From contig JAHEBM010000004.1 in assembly GCA_024642245.1 (NCBI GenBank), positions 42,722 through 106,721 of the forward strand: 64,000 bases of DNA, read 5' to 3'. A program made the translations under genes and the position numbers. The notes beneath the pieces were generated by a model. That model searched no databases. It worked only from the letters and a program-made list of their open reading frames with translations, and was not told the DNA's origin. Position 1 is the first letter of the stretch. The number at the start of each line of letters is the position of its first letter. This document shows, piece by piece, positions 8,204-17,173 of this stretch. Source of the stretch: Haliea sp. Lineage in GTDB: Bacteria; Pseudomonadota; Gammaproteobacteria; Pseudomonadales; Halieaceae.

Positions 8204-9913
8204 GTGAAATGGAAAACTGTACTGGTCGTCATCGCGGCCCTTTTGGTCGGCTTCGGACTCCTGGTCAGGATGGCCACGCGCCTGCCCGAACCGCCGGCCC
8301 ACCAGCTGTTCATCAATGGCACGGTACTCACCATGGATGCCGACAACCGGGTAGTTGAAGCGCTCGCCGTGCGCGGCGACCGCATAGAGGCGGTGGGCAG
8401 TACTGAGCAGGTAATGGCGCTGGCGCAGGAGGACTCCGAGGTTGTGGACTTGCGGGGGCGTACCCTTCTTCCCGGGTTTATCGATGCGCACGGGCATTTT
8501 CCCGGTTCCGGAATGAAGGTGATCTCCGCGGACCTGAACAGCCCGCCCATAGGCAAGCTCACCACCATGGGCGATGTGCTGGCGGCTCTCAGGGAGCAGG
8601 CCGCCAAAACACCCGCAGGCAAGTGGGTTTCCGGCTTTGGCTACGACGACACCCTCCTGGCCGAACGGCGCCACCCCACCCGGGCGGAACTGGACGCCAT
8701 ATCAACGGAGCAACCGGTGGTGGCCATGCATATCTCCGGGCATATGCTGGTAGCCAACAGCGCGGCGCTGGCAGCTGTGGGCATAAGCGCGGACACGCCG
8801 GACCCGGAAGGTGGGGTTATCGGCCGGGAACCGGGGTCCGGCGAACTCAATGGTTTGCTCGAGGAAACCGCGCGACTGGGCATCCTGGTGAAGATGCAGG
8901 ATATGAGCCTGATCGATACGTATCGCCTGATGAGGTTCGCTGCTAATGAGTATGCCGCGCGGGGCGTGACCACGGCCCAGTCCGGCGGCGTCAGCAAGAA
9001 GCTCGCTACAGGCCTGTCGCTTTTCAGCAAGCTGGGTATCATTCCCCAGCGGCTGGTGCTCTTCCCCTTTGAGACCGAGTTTGGCGATTCGCTCCTGAAC
9101 GGCGATTACGATCCCGCGGATTACGAGAGCGACCGGGTGGTGATGGGTGCGGTGAAACTGGTGGCCGACGGTAGTATCCAGGGGTATACCGGCTACCTGA
9201 GCGAGCCCTACTACACACCCTACCACGGCGACGCCCGTTATCGCGGCTACCCGTCCATTCCCAGGGAAAAGTTGTTCGCCCAGGTCGCAGCGCTGCACAA
9301 GGCCGGTTACCAGATTGCCATTCATGGCAACGGGGATGAATCGATTGAGGACATACTGGACGCCTTCGAGTCAGCCCAGCGCGAGCACCCGGTGGCGGAT
9401 CCACGCATGATTCTCATTCATGCCCAGATGGCCCGGCAGGACCAGGTAGCGCGAATGAAAAATCTCGGTGTCACTCCCAGTTTCTTTTCCGCCCACACCT
9501 GGTATTGGGGTGATCGCCATCGGGATATTTTTCTGGGGCCGGAGCGAGCCGCTGTTATCAGTCCCGCGAAGTGGGCGCAGGATTACCAGCTCCGCTTCAG
9601 CTCGCACCTGGATACGCCAGTGACGCCTATGCTGCCTCTACAGGCCGTGTGGAGCCAGGTATTCCGTATAAGTTATGGCGGGGACGTGCTGGGACCCGAG
9701 CAACGGATTGGGGTAATGGATGCCTTGCGGGCCGTCACGATCGATGCGGCCTGGCAGGTCTTCCAGGAGGGCGACAGGGGTTCACTGGAGCCGGGCAAAT
9801 ACGCCGATTTGGTGGTGCTTTCCGGTAACCCCCTGCTGAACCCACTGGAAATGCGTGAGCTGTCCGTGGAGCAAACGGTGATAGGTGGTGCAACGGTTTA
9901 TCGCCGGCCCTGA
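8204..9913 (+). CDS. Membrane-anchored amidohydrolase (YtcJ-like, amidohydrolase 3 family)
   Basis: Metal-dependent hydrolase of the YtcJ type. An N-terminal membrane anchor or signal (VLVVIAALLVGFGLLV) precedes the domain. Metal-site motifs are GFIDAHGHF, VADGSIQGYTGYLS, AIHGNGDESIEDILDAFE, and the C-terminal GSLEPGKYADLVVLSGNPL. I prefer GTG 8204 because AGAGG lies 8 bases upstream; ATG 8180 is in frame but has no ribosome site. The substrate is unknown; family members act on N-acyl or imidic compounds. The short distance to the dehydrogenase pair suggests one transcript. Confidence 0.82.
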   Translation: MKWKTVLVVIAALLVGFGLLVRMATRLPEPPAHQLFINGTVLTMDADNRVVEALAVRGDRIEAVGSTEQVMALAQEDSEVVDLRGRTLLPGFIDAHGHFPGSGMKVISADLNSPPIGKLTTMGDVLAALREQAAKTPAGKWVSGFGYDDTLLAERRHPTRAELDAISTEQPVVAMHISGHMLVANSAALAAVGISADTPDPEGGVIGREPGSGELNGLLEETARLGILVKMQDMSLIDTYRLMRFAANEYAARGVTTAQSGGVSKKLATGLSLFSKLGIIPQRLVLFPFETEFGDSLLNGDYDPADYESDRVVMGAVKLVADGSIQGYTGYLSEPYYTPYHGDARYRGYPSIPREKLFAQVAALHKAGYQIAIHGNGDESIEDILDAFESAQREHPVADPRMILIHAQMARQDQVARMKNLGVTPSFFSAHTWYWGDRHRDIFLGPERAAVISPAKWAQDYQLRFSSHLDTPVTPMLPLQAVWSQVFRISYGGDVLGPEQRIGVMDALRAVTIDAAWQVFQEGDRGSLEPGKYADLVVLSGNPLLNPLEMRELSVEQTVIGGATVYRRP

Positions 9914-10087
9914 CCCCCCGCAAATTGATCAAATTATCAGCAAAAAAAGCCTGTGGAGCGGTCTCGGGCGAGTTTATTGTCGATTGCGTGGACACCCGGG
10001 AGTCATTCCGATATAAATACCCAAACGGCTTAAGTGAAAATAGGACTTATGCTGTTTTCAGCCGCAAGGGGAAACGAGCCGTAAGCT

Positions 10088-11794
10088 ATGTACCGCTACA
10101 GTGTCGATAACGCCGTAACCTACACCTCAGAAGATGTCGTGCTCTTCAGGGAATCACCCTTCGCCTGCTGGATGGAACGACTCACCCTGGAGAATCCCGA
10201 CCACGGTATTCCACCGGATATGGGCAGCCTGCCCCCCGGGGACAGCACAGAGCCCCAGGACGATATGGCCGACACCTTGCGCTCCGAGGGCAAGGACGTC
10301 CGCCTCATCGACTGGGACGCCCAGGAGCCGGAGCGGCGCCGGGCCACCCTGGAGGCAATGCGTAAAGGCGCCGATTTTATTGTCAATGGCCAACTCGCCC
10401 TGGGTCCGCTTTCCGGCGCAGCCAATCTGCTGGTGCGCACCAGCGGCTATTCAGAGCTTGGCGATTTTCTTTACATCCCCTGCGATACGCAGGCGCGCAG
10501 CGGCTCGCATGCCGCTTTCCGTCTATGTTTCCTGGCCGACCTGCTGCACAGCCTGCAGGGCCAGTTACCGCCCCAGATGCTGATCATCCGGGGTGGCGAC
10601 GATCTGGTGCCGCTGGCCACCGAGAGCCATATTTACCATTACCGGGCCGTAAAACAGCGTTTTATGGAGGCCATGCGCGGTTTCCGCAAGCACCGTATGC
10701 CAGACCCGGCTGAGTCGGCCCATTTCGGCCGCTGGTCTGACTGCGCCCACGAAGTGCTCAAGCAACGTTTGCTGAGCGAGGACCAGGTAGTCGAGGAAAT
10801 TACCGACGACGATTATGTCGAGCCGATGCGCAGGGCGGTAGGCGCTGTTGTCGCTGCCGGCGCAGGTGCATACGACCGGGATGATGCGACTGTGCAGCCG
10901 CCCCAGGCAGACGAGCTGGCTACCGCCGGACAGCCCACGGGCGAGCTCGCTGCAGCCAGCGGCGGGAGAAGCAGCGTCGCGCCCGGTTTCACCCTGGCCG
11001 AGCAGGCGCGCATGCTGAAGCCGGGTACCTACAAGCCCGGTCCCGGTGTTTTCCGGTTCGGACGTCCTCGTCCCTCGGCGTCCGCCACCGACCAGCCCGC
11101 AGAGCCGGCAGTAGCCGCGAACCAGCCGGCTCCCGCGCAGCCGGAGTCCATTCAGGACAGGCCAAGATACAATCGCCGGGCGTCGGACGTGGCGCTGCAG
11201 AACCTGGAATTTATCGGCAGTAACCAGCACCTGCCTCTGTCTGGCCTGGATGCCGCACCGGTACCGGGTCAGGCCACTGCCGCCGTGCCGCCAGATGCCT
11301 CCACGGTACAGTCCGCAGGAGCAGGCAGAACCGCTCCGGCGCCTAGCCTCAGGGACCCGAGTCGCACCCCGGGTCGCTACGGTTTTACGCCCTCCACGAC
11401 ACCGGAGCCGGCTCTGGGCAAGGGCGCGGTATGGGGTATTTCAATCGGCGGCGGCACGTTCCCGGGTGAAGAACCGCAGCCACAAAAATCCGCCGAGCAA
11501 GTCGTGCCCCCGGCACAAAGTGATCCGCAACTGCCGCCGTCACATTCCGGCATCGACATGGACGGTACGCATTTTGCTTCACCGGGACCGGGATTGAGGA
11601 CCTCTGACCAATTGCTGTCGTCAGACATGGCATTTGCGCAGGAGAACGTCGGTCACGGGTTCGGCCAGGCGGCGGATTCCGGGCGGGCATCGCCCGCTAA
11701 GCGCCCGTTCAGCGACGGCGATTTTAGTGACGACACCGTCCTGAGCGGCCATTTCAGCAGCAGCCTGATCACCAGCGACGATTACGACGGCTGA
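10088..11794 (+). CDS. Degenerate RecB-like (TM0106-type) domain protein with long disordered tail
   Basis: Not a named family in my knowledge. Residues about 20-230 follow the layout of TM0106-type RecB-like nucleases: SPFACWMERL, a charged LRSEGKDV segment, ATLEAMRKGADFIVNGQL, GAANLLVRTSGYSELGDFLY, CDTQ, LHSLQGQLPPQMLIIRGG, and PDPAESAHFGRWSDC. The catalytic D...D-E-x-x-D-T-K pattern and the C-terminal Cys cluster of active members are not kept: N/A replaces D, P replaces E, Q replaces K, and HFGRW stands where HCxxCRW is expected. Residues about 270-568 are Pro/Ala/Ser-rich and probably disordered, ending in an acidic SDGDFSDDTVLSGHF segment. No strong ribosome site precedes ATG 10088. Function is unknown. 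Confidence 0.7.
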   Translation: MYRYSVDNAVTYTSEDVVLFRESPFACWMERLTLENPDHGIPPDMGSLPPGDSTEPQDDMADTLRSEGKDVRLIDWDAQEPERRRATLEAMRKGADFIVNGQLALGPLSGAANLLVRTSGYSELGDFLYIPCDTQARSGSHAAFRLCFLADLLHSLQGQLPPQMLIIRGGDDLVPLATESHIYHYRAVKQRFMEAMRGFRKHRMPDPAESAHFGRWSDCAHEVLKQRLLSEDQVVEEITDDDYVEPMRRAVGAVVAAGAGAYDRDDATVQPPQADELATAGQPTGELAAASGGRSSVAPGFTLAEQARMLKPGTYKPGPGVFRFGRPRPSASATDQPAEPAVAANQPAPAQPESIQDRPRYNRRASDVALQNLEFIGSNQHLPLSGLDAAPVPGQATAAVPPDASTVQSAGAGRTAPAPSLRDPSRTPGRYGFTPSTTPEPALGKGAVWGISIGGGTFPGEEPQPQKSAEQVVPPAQSDPQLPPSHSGIDMDGTHFASPGPGLRTSDQLLSSDMAFAQENVGHGFGQAADSGRASPAKRPFSDGDFSDDTVLSGHFSSSLITSDDYDG

Positions 11795-11809
11795 CCCGGC
11801 TGTATTCTT

Positions 11810-12967
11810 TTATCCTGGCCGCAGGGCACGAAAGCAGTTGCGCAGCTCTTCGAGGAACAGCGCAGGCTGCTCCAGTGCGGCAAAATGCCCCCCGCGGTCA
11901 AGTTCGTTCCAGTATGTCAGCTGGCTGAATCGCTTTTGCGCCCAGCGTCGACTGCTGCGAAAAATCTCTCTCGGGAAGATAGAGCAGCCCACCGGCATGT
12001 GAATCGGTTCCATGTTGAGGGTGTTAAAACTTTCCCAGTAAAGCCTTGCGGAACTGGCGGCTGAGTTTGTCAGCCAATAGAACATCACGTTATCCAGCAA
12101 TTCATCTCTTGTCAGTGCATGCTCGGGATGCTTGATGCCGTTTCGCTCGCAATCGGTCCAGGCGTAGAATTTCTCAACGATCCACGCCATCTGGCCAACA
12201 GGCGAGTCCGCAAGACCGTAGGCCAGGGTCTGGGGGCGGGTGGATTGCTGCTTCGAGTAGCCCGAGTCCCACTGCCCATAATACGATATGCCCTCCAGTG
12301 CCGACTGTTCCAGTGGGGTCAGGTTATTCATGGTGTCCGGGTCGGGCGCAACAATGGGCATGGTGACATGAATCCCGGCGCAGTGTTTTGTTTCTGTCTG
12401 TCCCATGCTTTGCGTGATTATCGCGCCCCAGTCGCCACCCTGTGCCACGTAGCGCTCGTAGCCAAGCCTTGCCATCAACTCACCCCACATTCGCCCGATG
12501 TTTTCCACGGACGTACCAGCGCCGGTTGGTTTGCCTGAAAAACCGTAGCCGGGAAGGGAGGGGACCACGACATGAAAGGCATCTTCGGCCTTGCCGCCGT
12601 GGCTGACCGGGTCGGCCAGGGCATCGATGACCTTATGGAACTCCACCAGGGACCCGGGCCAGCCATGGGAGATAATAATGGGCAGGGCGTTGGGCTCGGG
12701 GCTCCTGCGATGGATAAAGTGAATATCCGTACCGTCGAGGGTGGTGGTGAACTGTGGCCACTGGTTCAGGCGTTTTTCGAATTTGCGCCAGTCGTATCCG
12801 GCGGCCCAGTATTGTGCCAGCTCCCGGGCGTACTCCAGAGGGATACCCTGGTCCCAACCCTGGCAGGTTTCCCGGTCGGGCCAGCGTGTCAGTGACAGTC
12901 GCTGGCGCAGGTCCTCCAGTTGAGACTCGGCTACCGTGACATTGAATGGCAAAATCCCTGCAGACAT
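11810..12967 (-). CDS. Epoxide hydrolase (EHN family, alpha/beta hydrolase)
   Basis: Epoxide hydrolase related to microsomal EPHX1, 385 residues from ATG 12967 (AGGAACC upstream). The N-terminal EHN lid domain covers residues 1-110. The oxyanion motif HGWPGS is at 101-106, the nucleophile is Asp179 in QGGDWGA, and the general-base His361 lies in RGGHFAALEQP. The family opens epoxides to diols through an ester intermediate. The gene is convergent with the RecB-like protein, 15 bases apart, and shares a strand with the downstream minus-strand genes. Confidence 0.88.
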   Translation of the reverse strand: MSAGILPFNVTVAESQLEDLRQRLSLTRWPDRETCQGWDQGIPLEYARELAQYWAAGYDWRKFEKRLNQWPQFTTTLDGTDIHFIHRRSPEPNALPIIISHGWPGSLVEFHKVIDALADPVSHGGKAEDAFHVVVPSLPGYGFSGKPTGAGTSVENIGRMWGELMARLGYERYVAQGGDWGAIITQSMGQTETKHCAGIHVTMPIVAPDPDTMNNLTPLEQSALEGISYYGQWDSGYSKQQSTRPQTLAYGLADSPVGQMAWIVEKFYAWTDCERNGIKHPEHALTRDELLDNVMFYWLTNSAASSARLYWESFNTLNMEPIHMPVGCSIFPREIFRSSRRWAQKRFSQLTYWNELDRGGHFAALEQPALFLEELRNCFRALRPG

Positions 12968-13040
12968 AAAAAAGGTTCCTGATGGAAGTAAACTGTGCGC
13001 CCAACCCCAGGGCAAAGTGCACTGCCCAGGCAACACTACA

Positions 13041-14471
13041 CTAGCAGGGCACTACCTGACAGTCCCGGGCAGGGGTGCTGCGCCTGCAGCCTGCGAGGGC
13101 CTGGATCAGGGCCGCCCGTTCAGGTTCTGTTTCCCGGGTCGAGGAAAAGAGGTGAGTGGTGCGGGGTTCACGGTCGAGAAAAAGTTTGCCGCTGGCCAGG
13201 CCCGCCTCGCTTGCAACCGCCAGCCAGACAATGGTGTCAGCCCCCTGTTCGGGTGTGCGCAGTAGCGGCCTGGCCAGTCGGTAAAACAGCGGCAGGGACG
13301 ACTCCACCCCCGGCGTGTTCGCCCAGCCGGGGTGCATGGCGTTTACCACGATGCCTTCGCCAGCCCACTGAACCGCCCATTCCTCGGTCAGGATCATCAG
13401 TCCACGCTTGGCACGAGCGTAGGCAGCGCTGCCGGAATAACCTTCCCGGGGCGCTTCGAGCAGCGGCAGCTTCAATCTCGCGCCATACATGCCGCCCGAT
13501 ACCACGTTGATTACACGGCCACCTCCCGCCCTTGCCAGCAGGGGTTTCAAGCCCAATGTCAGGCGATAGGGGCTCAGCAGCAGCAGCGCGAAACTCTGCT
13601 CGAAGCCCTCGCTGGTTTCCCCGCGCGGATTGAACAGGGCGCCCGCATTGTTGATCAGTACGTCTATGGGTTTTTCCAGGCGTTTCAAGCGCTGTGTCAA
13701 CCGCTCGACTTCCGCCATCAGGCTAAGGTCGGCTATTTCGATATGAATTCTGCCGTTGCCGGTTTCGCGTTCCAGTGCCTGTTTCAGGCCCAGGGCCTTG
13801 CGCTCATCCCGGATAACCAGCGTCAGTTCGGCTCCGAGGGCTGCCAGGGCCTGGGCGGTGGCGAGCCCAAGGCCTGAGTTGGCTCCGGTGATGACGACGT
13901 GCTTGTCGCCCATCCAGCGTGACATGGGTAGCCAGTCTTTCCTGCCCTTGTTGAATCCGCTGCGGGTGAAACGGGTGATCGCCGGGAATACAAGCTGCTG
14001 CGCACGGCGGTTTGAGCTGGAAAGCACCGGTGCCGGAAATTTATCATCGAGCGCATTTTTCAGGCCCTGCACCGAATCGCGCCCCATTTTTTCCAGGCCG
14101 CCCCGGAACTTCCCGGCAAGCGCACCCAGTAGTCCCCTGAACGTGAAAGTCGCCCGGTAGTCGATACGTGTGCCGGTGGCGGACTCACTGAAGTGGATTT
14201 CATCTTCCACGTCAAAAAAACGGCTGGTGCCATGCAGGACCAGAACCTGGCCGGGCTCGTGACGGGTCAGGGTATAGTGCAGTGCGAACGTTCCAAGGGG
14301 ATACCGGCAAGCAAGCTCGAAGCGCGTTCCGGTAGCGACCGGCCCCTTGCTGATTTTTCGCGCTGTGTCAGTGGTGCTGTCCCACTGCTGCGCGGTGCGA
14401 AAATCGGCCACATACGCAAAAGCCTCCTCCACCGGTCGATTAACGTCTATTTTCTCGTGCAGGGTAATCAT
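13041..14471 (-). CDS. SRPBCC (polyketide cyclase-like) - SDR oxidoreductase fusion
   Basis: Two domains in one open frame. Residues 1-150 are an SRPBCC/START-like lipid-binding fold (MITLHEKIDVNRPVEEAFAY, then strands ending TRIDYRATFTFRG). From about 185 is a classical short-chain dehydrogenase: TGANSGLG (NAD(P) loop), NNAG, and YxxxK in AYARAKRG. The start is ATG 14471, where the SRPBCC homology begins; a second ATG/GTG-region start lies 24 bases upstream. No internal stop or frame change is seen between the domains. It is 73 bases upstream of the epoxide hydrolase. Substrate unknown, probably hydrophobic. Confidence 0.8.
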   Translation of the reverse strand: MITLHEKIDVNRPVEEAFAYVADFRTAQQWDSTTDTARKISKGPVATGTRFELACRYPLGTFALHYTLTRHEPGQVLVLHGTSRFFDVEDEIHFSESATGTRIDYRATFTFRGLLGALAGKFRGGLEKMGRDSVQGLKNALDDKFPAPVLSSSNRRAQQLVFPAITRFTRSGFNKGRKDWLPMSRWMGDKHVVITGANSGLGLATAQALAALGAELTLVIRDERKALGLKQALERETGNGRIHIEIADLSLMAEVERLTQRLKRLEKPIDVLINNAGALFNPRGETSEGFEQSFALLLLSPYRLTLGLKPLLARAGGGRVINVVSGGMYGARLKLPLLEAPREGYSGSAAYARAKRGLMILTEEWAVQWAGEGIVVNAMHPGWANTPGVESSLPLFYRLARPLLRTPEQGADTIVWLAVASEAGLASGKLFLDREPRTTHLFSSTRETEPERAALIQALAGCRRSTPARDCQVVPC

Positions 14472-14703
14472 ATGCCTGTCCGGGCCAAGCGTCATGTACT
14501 GTCATTACGCAGCCGGTTCCCTGGCGGTTCACGCCGGGTTGCCCTGGCGCGAAAATCTGACAAAACTGCCTCAAGCCAGCACGCTCCGTGTGCCCGCGAA
14601 CCACTGATTGCGCCAGTGGGCTACACCGGTAAATATAGCACCATTGCAGGAGTGTGCATGATCGTCGCAAAAGCCGACTGGGCCCCGGTAAAAGTCGCTT
14701 GCC

Positions 14704-15042
14704 CTAGTCGTCCTCTACCCACACCTTGCGCAGCGGTTCACCGAAATCATCGTAGATAATCTTGCGCCTGGGCTGGGGCAGCCGGCTGCGTTTGCGCACC
14801 GCGCCACGCCGCGGTTTGAGCCGGCGCCTGGCTTCGATGGCGGCAACAACCTCGGGAATGGGCGTGCGTGGTACGGGTGGGTCGATAAACAGTCGGCGAT
14901 TCAGGAACACGGGAGGATCGCCCGGGTTTTTGCCGCTGACTCCCCGGGGGATGTTTTCAACTTCACCGCCCCGCCGCAGGAATCGTTCGGTTTCCTCCTG
15001 CAGTTGAGCGCGCACATCCGCTTTTGACTCGGGCTTTTTCAC
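14704..15042 (-). CDS. Small basic protein with SutA-like segment
   Basis: Hypothetical protein of about 112 residues. The N-terminal part VRAQLQEETERFLRRGG followed by EVENIPRGVS resembles the core helix and FLxRGGxVxxI segment of SutA, the Pseudomonas RNA-polymerase-binding regulator of slow growth. The rest is Pro/Arg-rich and ends in a short acidic-aromatic tail (IIYDDFGEPLRKVWVEDD). The start is uncertain: GTG 15042 sits where similarity begins; TTG 15072 and TTG 15102 are in frame and the latter abuts the stop of the protease gene. Function as a regulator is inference only. Confidence 0.5.
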   Translation of the reverse strand: MKKPESKADVRAQLQEETERFLRRGGEVENIPRGVSGKNPGDPPVFLNRRLFIDPPVPRTPIPEVVAAIEARRRLKPRRGAVRKRSRLPQPRRKIIYDDFGEPLRKVWVEDD

Positions 15043-15102
15043 CTGGACTGGCCCCTGCTTCCCATGACCCAAACCACTCAGTATAACCACGTGGCTGAAC
15101 AA

Positions 15103-16077
15103 TTAAAGGTCCGCAGCCAGCCCGACCCCCGAAGCAATCTCCCGGCGCAGTTTTGCACCGGGGCCTTTTTCCTGTAATCGCACTTCCCCTTCGACGATGT
15201 CGATCCCCATGCTGGCGAAAATAGTGTCGAACGGCAGGACCGTTGTGGCAGTGGAGACTTCTTCATACAGCGGGCGAAATAACAACACGCGGTTCAATCG
15301 ATCCAGCTGGGATACTATTTCTTTTACGGACAGGCGTTGTTGCGCACAGCACTCGTTGAGTTTTTTCAGTGCATCGTCGAGGTTCTGCCTGCCGCCTGAT
15401 TGCAGGCGGAGACGCGTGTCGGCTGCAAGAAAATACCACGCGCCTCCCCAGTACACCCGCATGAAACCGCCGTTCTCGCGCAGCCCGGCGCTCACCGTCT
15501 GTAACGACTGCCCGTCATACTGTGTTTCAGCCAGGCCGCGCTGGAAACCGTCGTACAATTTCTGCCACATCTGCTGCTCACTGATCAGGCCGATGCGTGC
15601 CTGCAGGATATTCTGGTAGTAACTCGCCAGGCCTTCGCTGAACCAGGCGTCGCCCCAACCCCGGTAGGGGATCAGCAGGTGCGCGAGTTCGTGGTAGCTC
15701 GTCCAGGCTTTCTCCAGTTCGGCGGTGGAAGCGACGCTGCTGGTAAAAAATTCTACCCGGTCGATCTCTTCCCGGTGGACCTGTGCCCAGGGAATAGGAT
15801 CGCTGGCGCTGGCCGCTGTCGGGCTGATTGAAATCTGCCAGTGCCGGTTGGGCCAGTGCCCATACACCTGGCGCAGGGCGTCAGCAATATTTTCAGTCCA
15901 TTGCAGCAGGTTATCGCGCATCGAAGGTTTGAACTGTGTGCTGACGAATACCTCCAGATTACGGCCGTCACGTTTTATGAGGTGCCGCGTGGTGGCGTCA
16001 TCCGCCGGAGACGCGATTGCCGGTAGCAGCAGTCCCAGCAGGCTGCACATAAGCAGGGAAACAGCGGTTTTTCTCAC
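15103..16077 (-). CDS. Exported gluzincin-type zinc metalloprotease (M61-like)
   Basis: Protein of 324 residues with a signal peptide (SLLMCSLLGLLLPAIAS). The zinc site is HELAH at 129-133 with the third ligand Glu148 in WFSEGLASYYQ, the gluzincin HExxH-(14)-E arrangement. Similar exported proteins are placed near aminopeptidase N and glycyl aminopeptidase (M1/M61) families, but the substrate is unknown. The start overlaps the stop of the upstream MBL-fold gene by 4 bases (ATGA), so the two are translationally coupled. Confidence 0.78.
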   Translation of the reverse strand: MRKTAVSLLMCSLLGLLLPAIASPADDATTRHLIKRDGRNLEVFVSTQFKPSMRDNLLQWTENIADALRQVYGHWPNRHWQISISPTAASASDPIPWAQVHREEIDRVEFFTSSVASTAELEKAWTSYHELAHLLIPYRGWGDAWFSEGLASYYQNILQARIGLISEQQMWQKLYDGFQRGLAETQYDGQSLQTVSAGLRENGGFMRVYWGGAWYFLAADTRLRLQSGGRQNLDDALKKLNECCAQQRLSVKEIVSQLDRLNRVLLFRPLYEEVSTATTVLPFDTIFASMGIDIVEGEVRLQEKGPGAKLRREIASGVGLAADL

Positions 16078-17048
16078 GCTTTGGGGAGCTGCCGGGGCAG
16101 TGTGCCAAAGCCGGCCAGTTCGGCCATGCGGGTGAACAGTTCGAAGATGTCGGTGGTGGCGCCCGATCCGGAAAATTCGCGGTACAGCGAGTCGACATTG
16201 ACTGCGATCCGCTCCGGGTCCGACCAGGCGGAATACTCCCTGAGCTCAATGTCCTTTGCCGCCTCCAGGGCGTCCATGCCCGCATCGTAACGGATCCGTG
16301 CCTGGTCGCGGACGTACTCGAGATATTGCCTGACCCCGGCTACGCCACGCTTGTCGGTAACCGGACCGTGCCCGGGAACAATGTGTTCGACGTCCATGGC
16401 CTCGATCAGCTCGCATGCCCGAATCCAGTTGGCGATCGGTCCCTGCCACATGATGGGAGTACCTTCGATAAACAGAATGTCGCCGGTGAAAACCGATTTG
16501 TCCCGTGGCGAGTGAACCAGTACGTCCCCCCGGGTATGGGCGGGGCCTACCTCGATCAGGTGGACGGGCTTGTCGCCGACGAGGATATCCAGGTGGCCGT
16601 CGAAAGTAGCGGTCGGCGGGGTGTGCCGAATGCCGGCGAACTGGAACTGCCCAAAGCAGTGTAGAAAATACTCGCCTACCTTGCCCATGCCGGCTGCCGC
16701 TTCCATGATGGCAGCCATGGCCTGGGGTGGCAGTTCGTTCATTTCCGCTGCTGATGCGGTGGAGGCAATGATACGGGCACCGCGCACCAGTTCGTTGCCG
16801 TGGCAATGGTCCCCGTTGGCGTGGGTATTGACCAGTGTGTTGATCGTGCCTGCCCGACGTTCTGCCTTGCGCATGGCACGCAGCATTTCGTCGGTAAGTG
16901 CCAGGTCGAACAGGGTGTCGACCAGCAGCGATTCTTCGCCGTCCACAATCAGCCCCGCGTTGCTCCAGCCCCAGCTGGCGTGGGGCGCCAGCCAGGCATA
17001 GGCACCGTCCGTGAGGGTCTGTAGCCCGGGTTTGGGTGGTTTTGTCAT
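16074..17048 (-). CDS. MBL-fold metallo-hydrolase
   Basis: Metallo-beta-lactamase superfamily hydrolase of 324 residues. The metal motif THANGDHCHG (residues 75-84) has Asn in place of the first His of the usual HxHxDH, seen in a subgroup of the family. Later ligands are in GPAHTRGDVLVH, FTGDILF and VPGHGPV. It lacks a signal peptide, so it is cytosolic. It heads a minus-strand operon with the exported protease. Substrate unknown. Confidence 0.82.
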   Translation of the reverse strand: MTKPPKPGLQTLTDGAYAWLAPHASWGWSNAGLIVDGEESLLVDTLFDLALTDEMLRAMRKAERRAGTINTLVNTHANGDHCHGNELVRGARIIASTASAAEMNELPPQAMAAIMEAAAGMGKVGEYFLHCFGQFQFAGIRHTPPTATFDGHLDILVGDKPVHLIEVGPAHTRGDVLVHSPRDKSVFTGDILFIEGTPIMWQGPIANWIRACELIEAMDVEHIVPGHGPVTDKRGVAGVRQYLEYVRDQARIRYDAGMDALEAAKDIELREYSAWSDPERIAVNVDSLYREFSGSGATTDIFELFTRMAELAGFGTLPRQLPKA

Positions 17049-17173
17049 GCGTTTGCCCCGCCGCGAGTCCAGCGCACAGTTTACGCAGATTTGCCGTGGA
17101 ATGCAGGCGCAAGGTTTTCTACAGGGCCTACAATCTGGTTTAATGCGGAACCCGACTACGCTGGAAGCTTCGC

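Noticed and set aside
7409..8674. 421-codon antisense frame across the dehydrogenase and amidohydrolase genes
   Set aside because: Spans two well-supported genes on the other strand and lacks any family motif; GC-rich codon shadow.
9925..10110. 61-codon frame in the gap before the RecB-like gene
   Set aside because: Starts with TTG without a ribosome site and runs into the next gene out of frame; basic, non-descript product.
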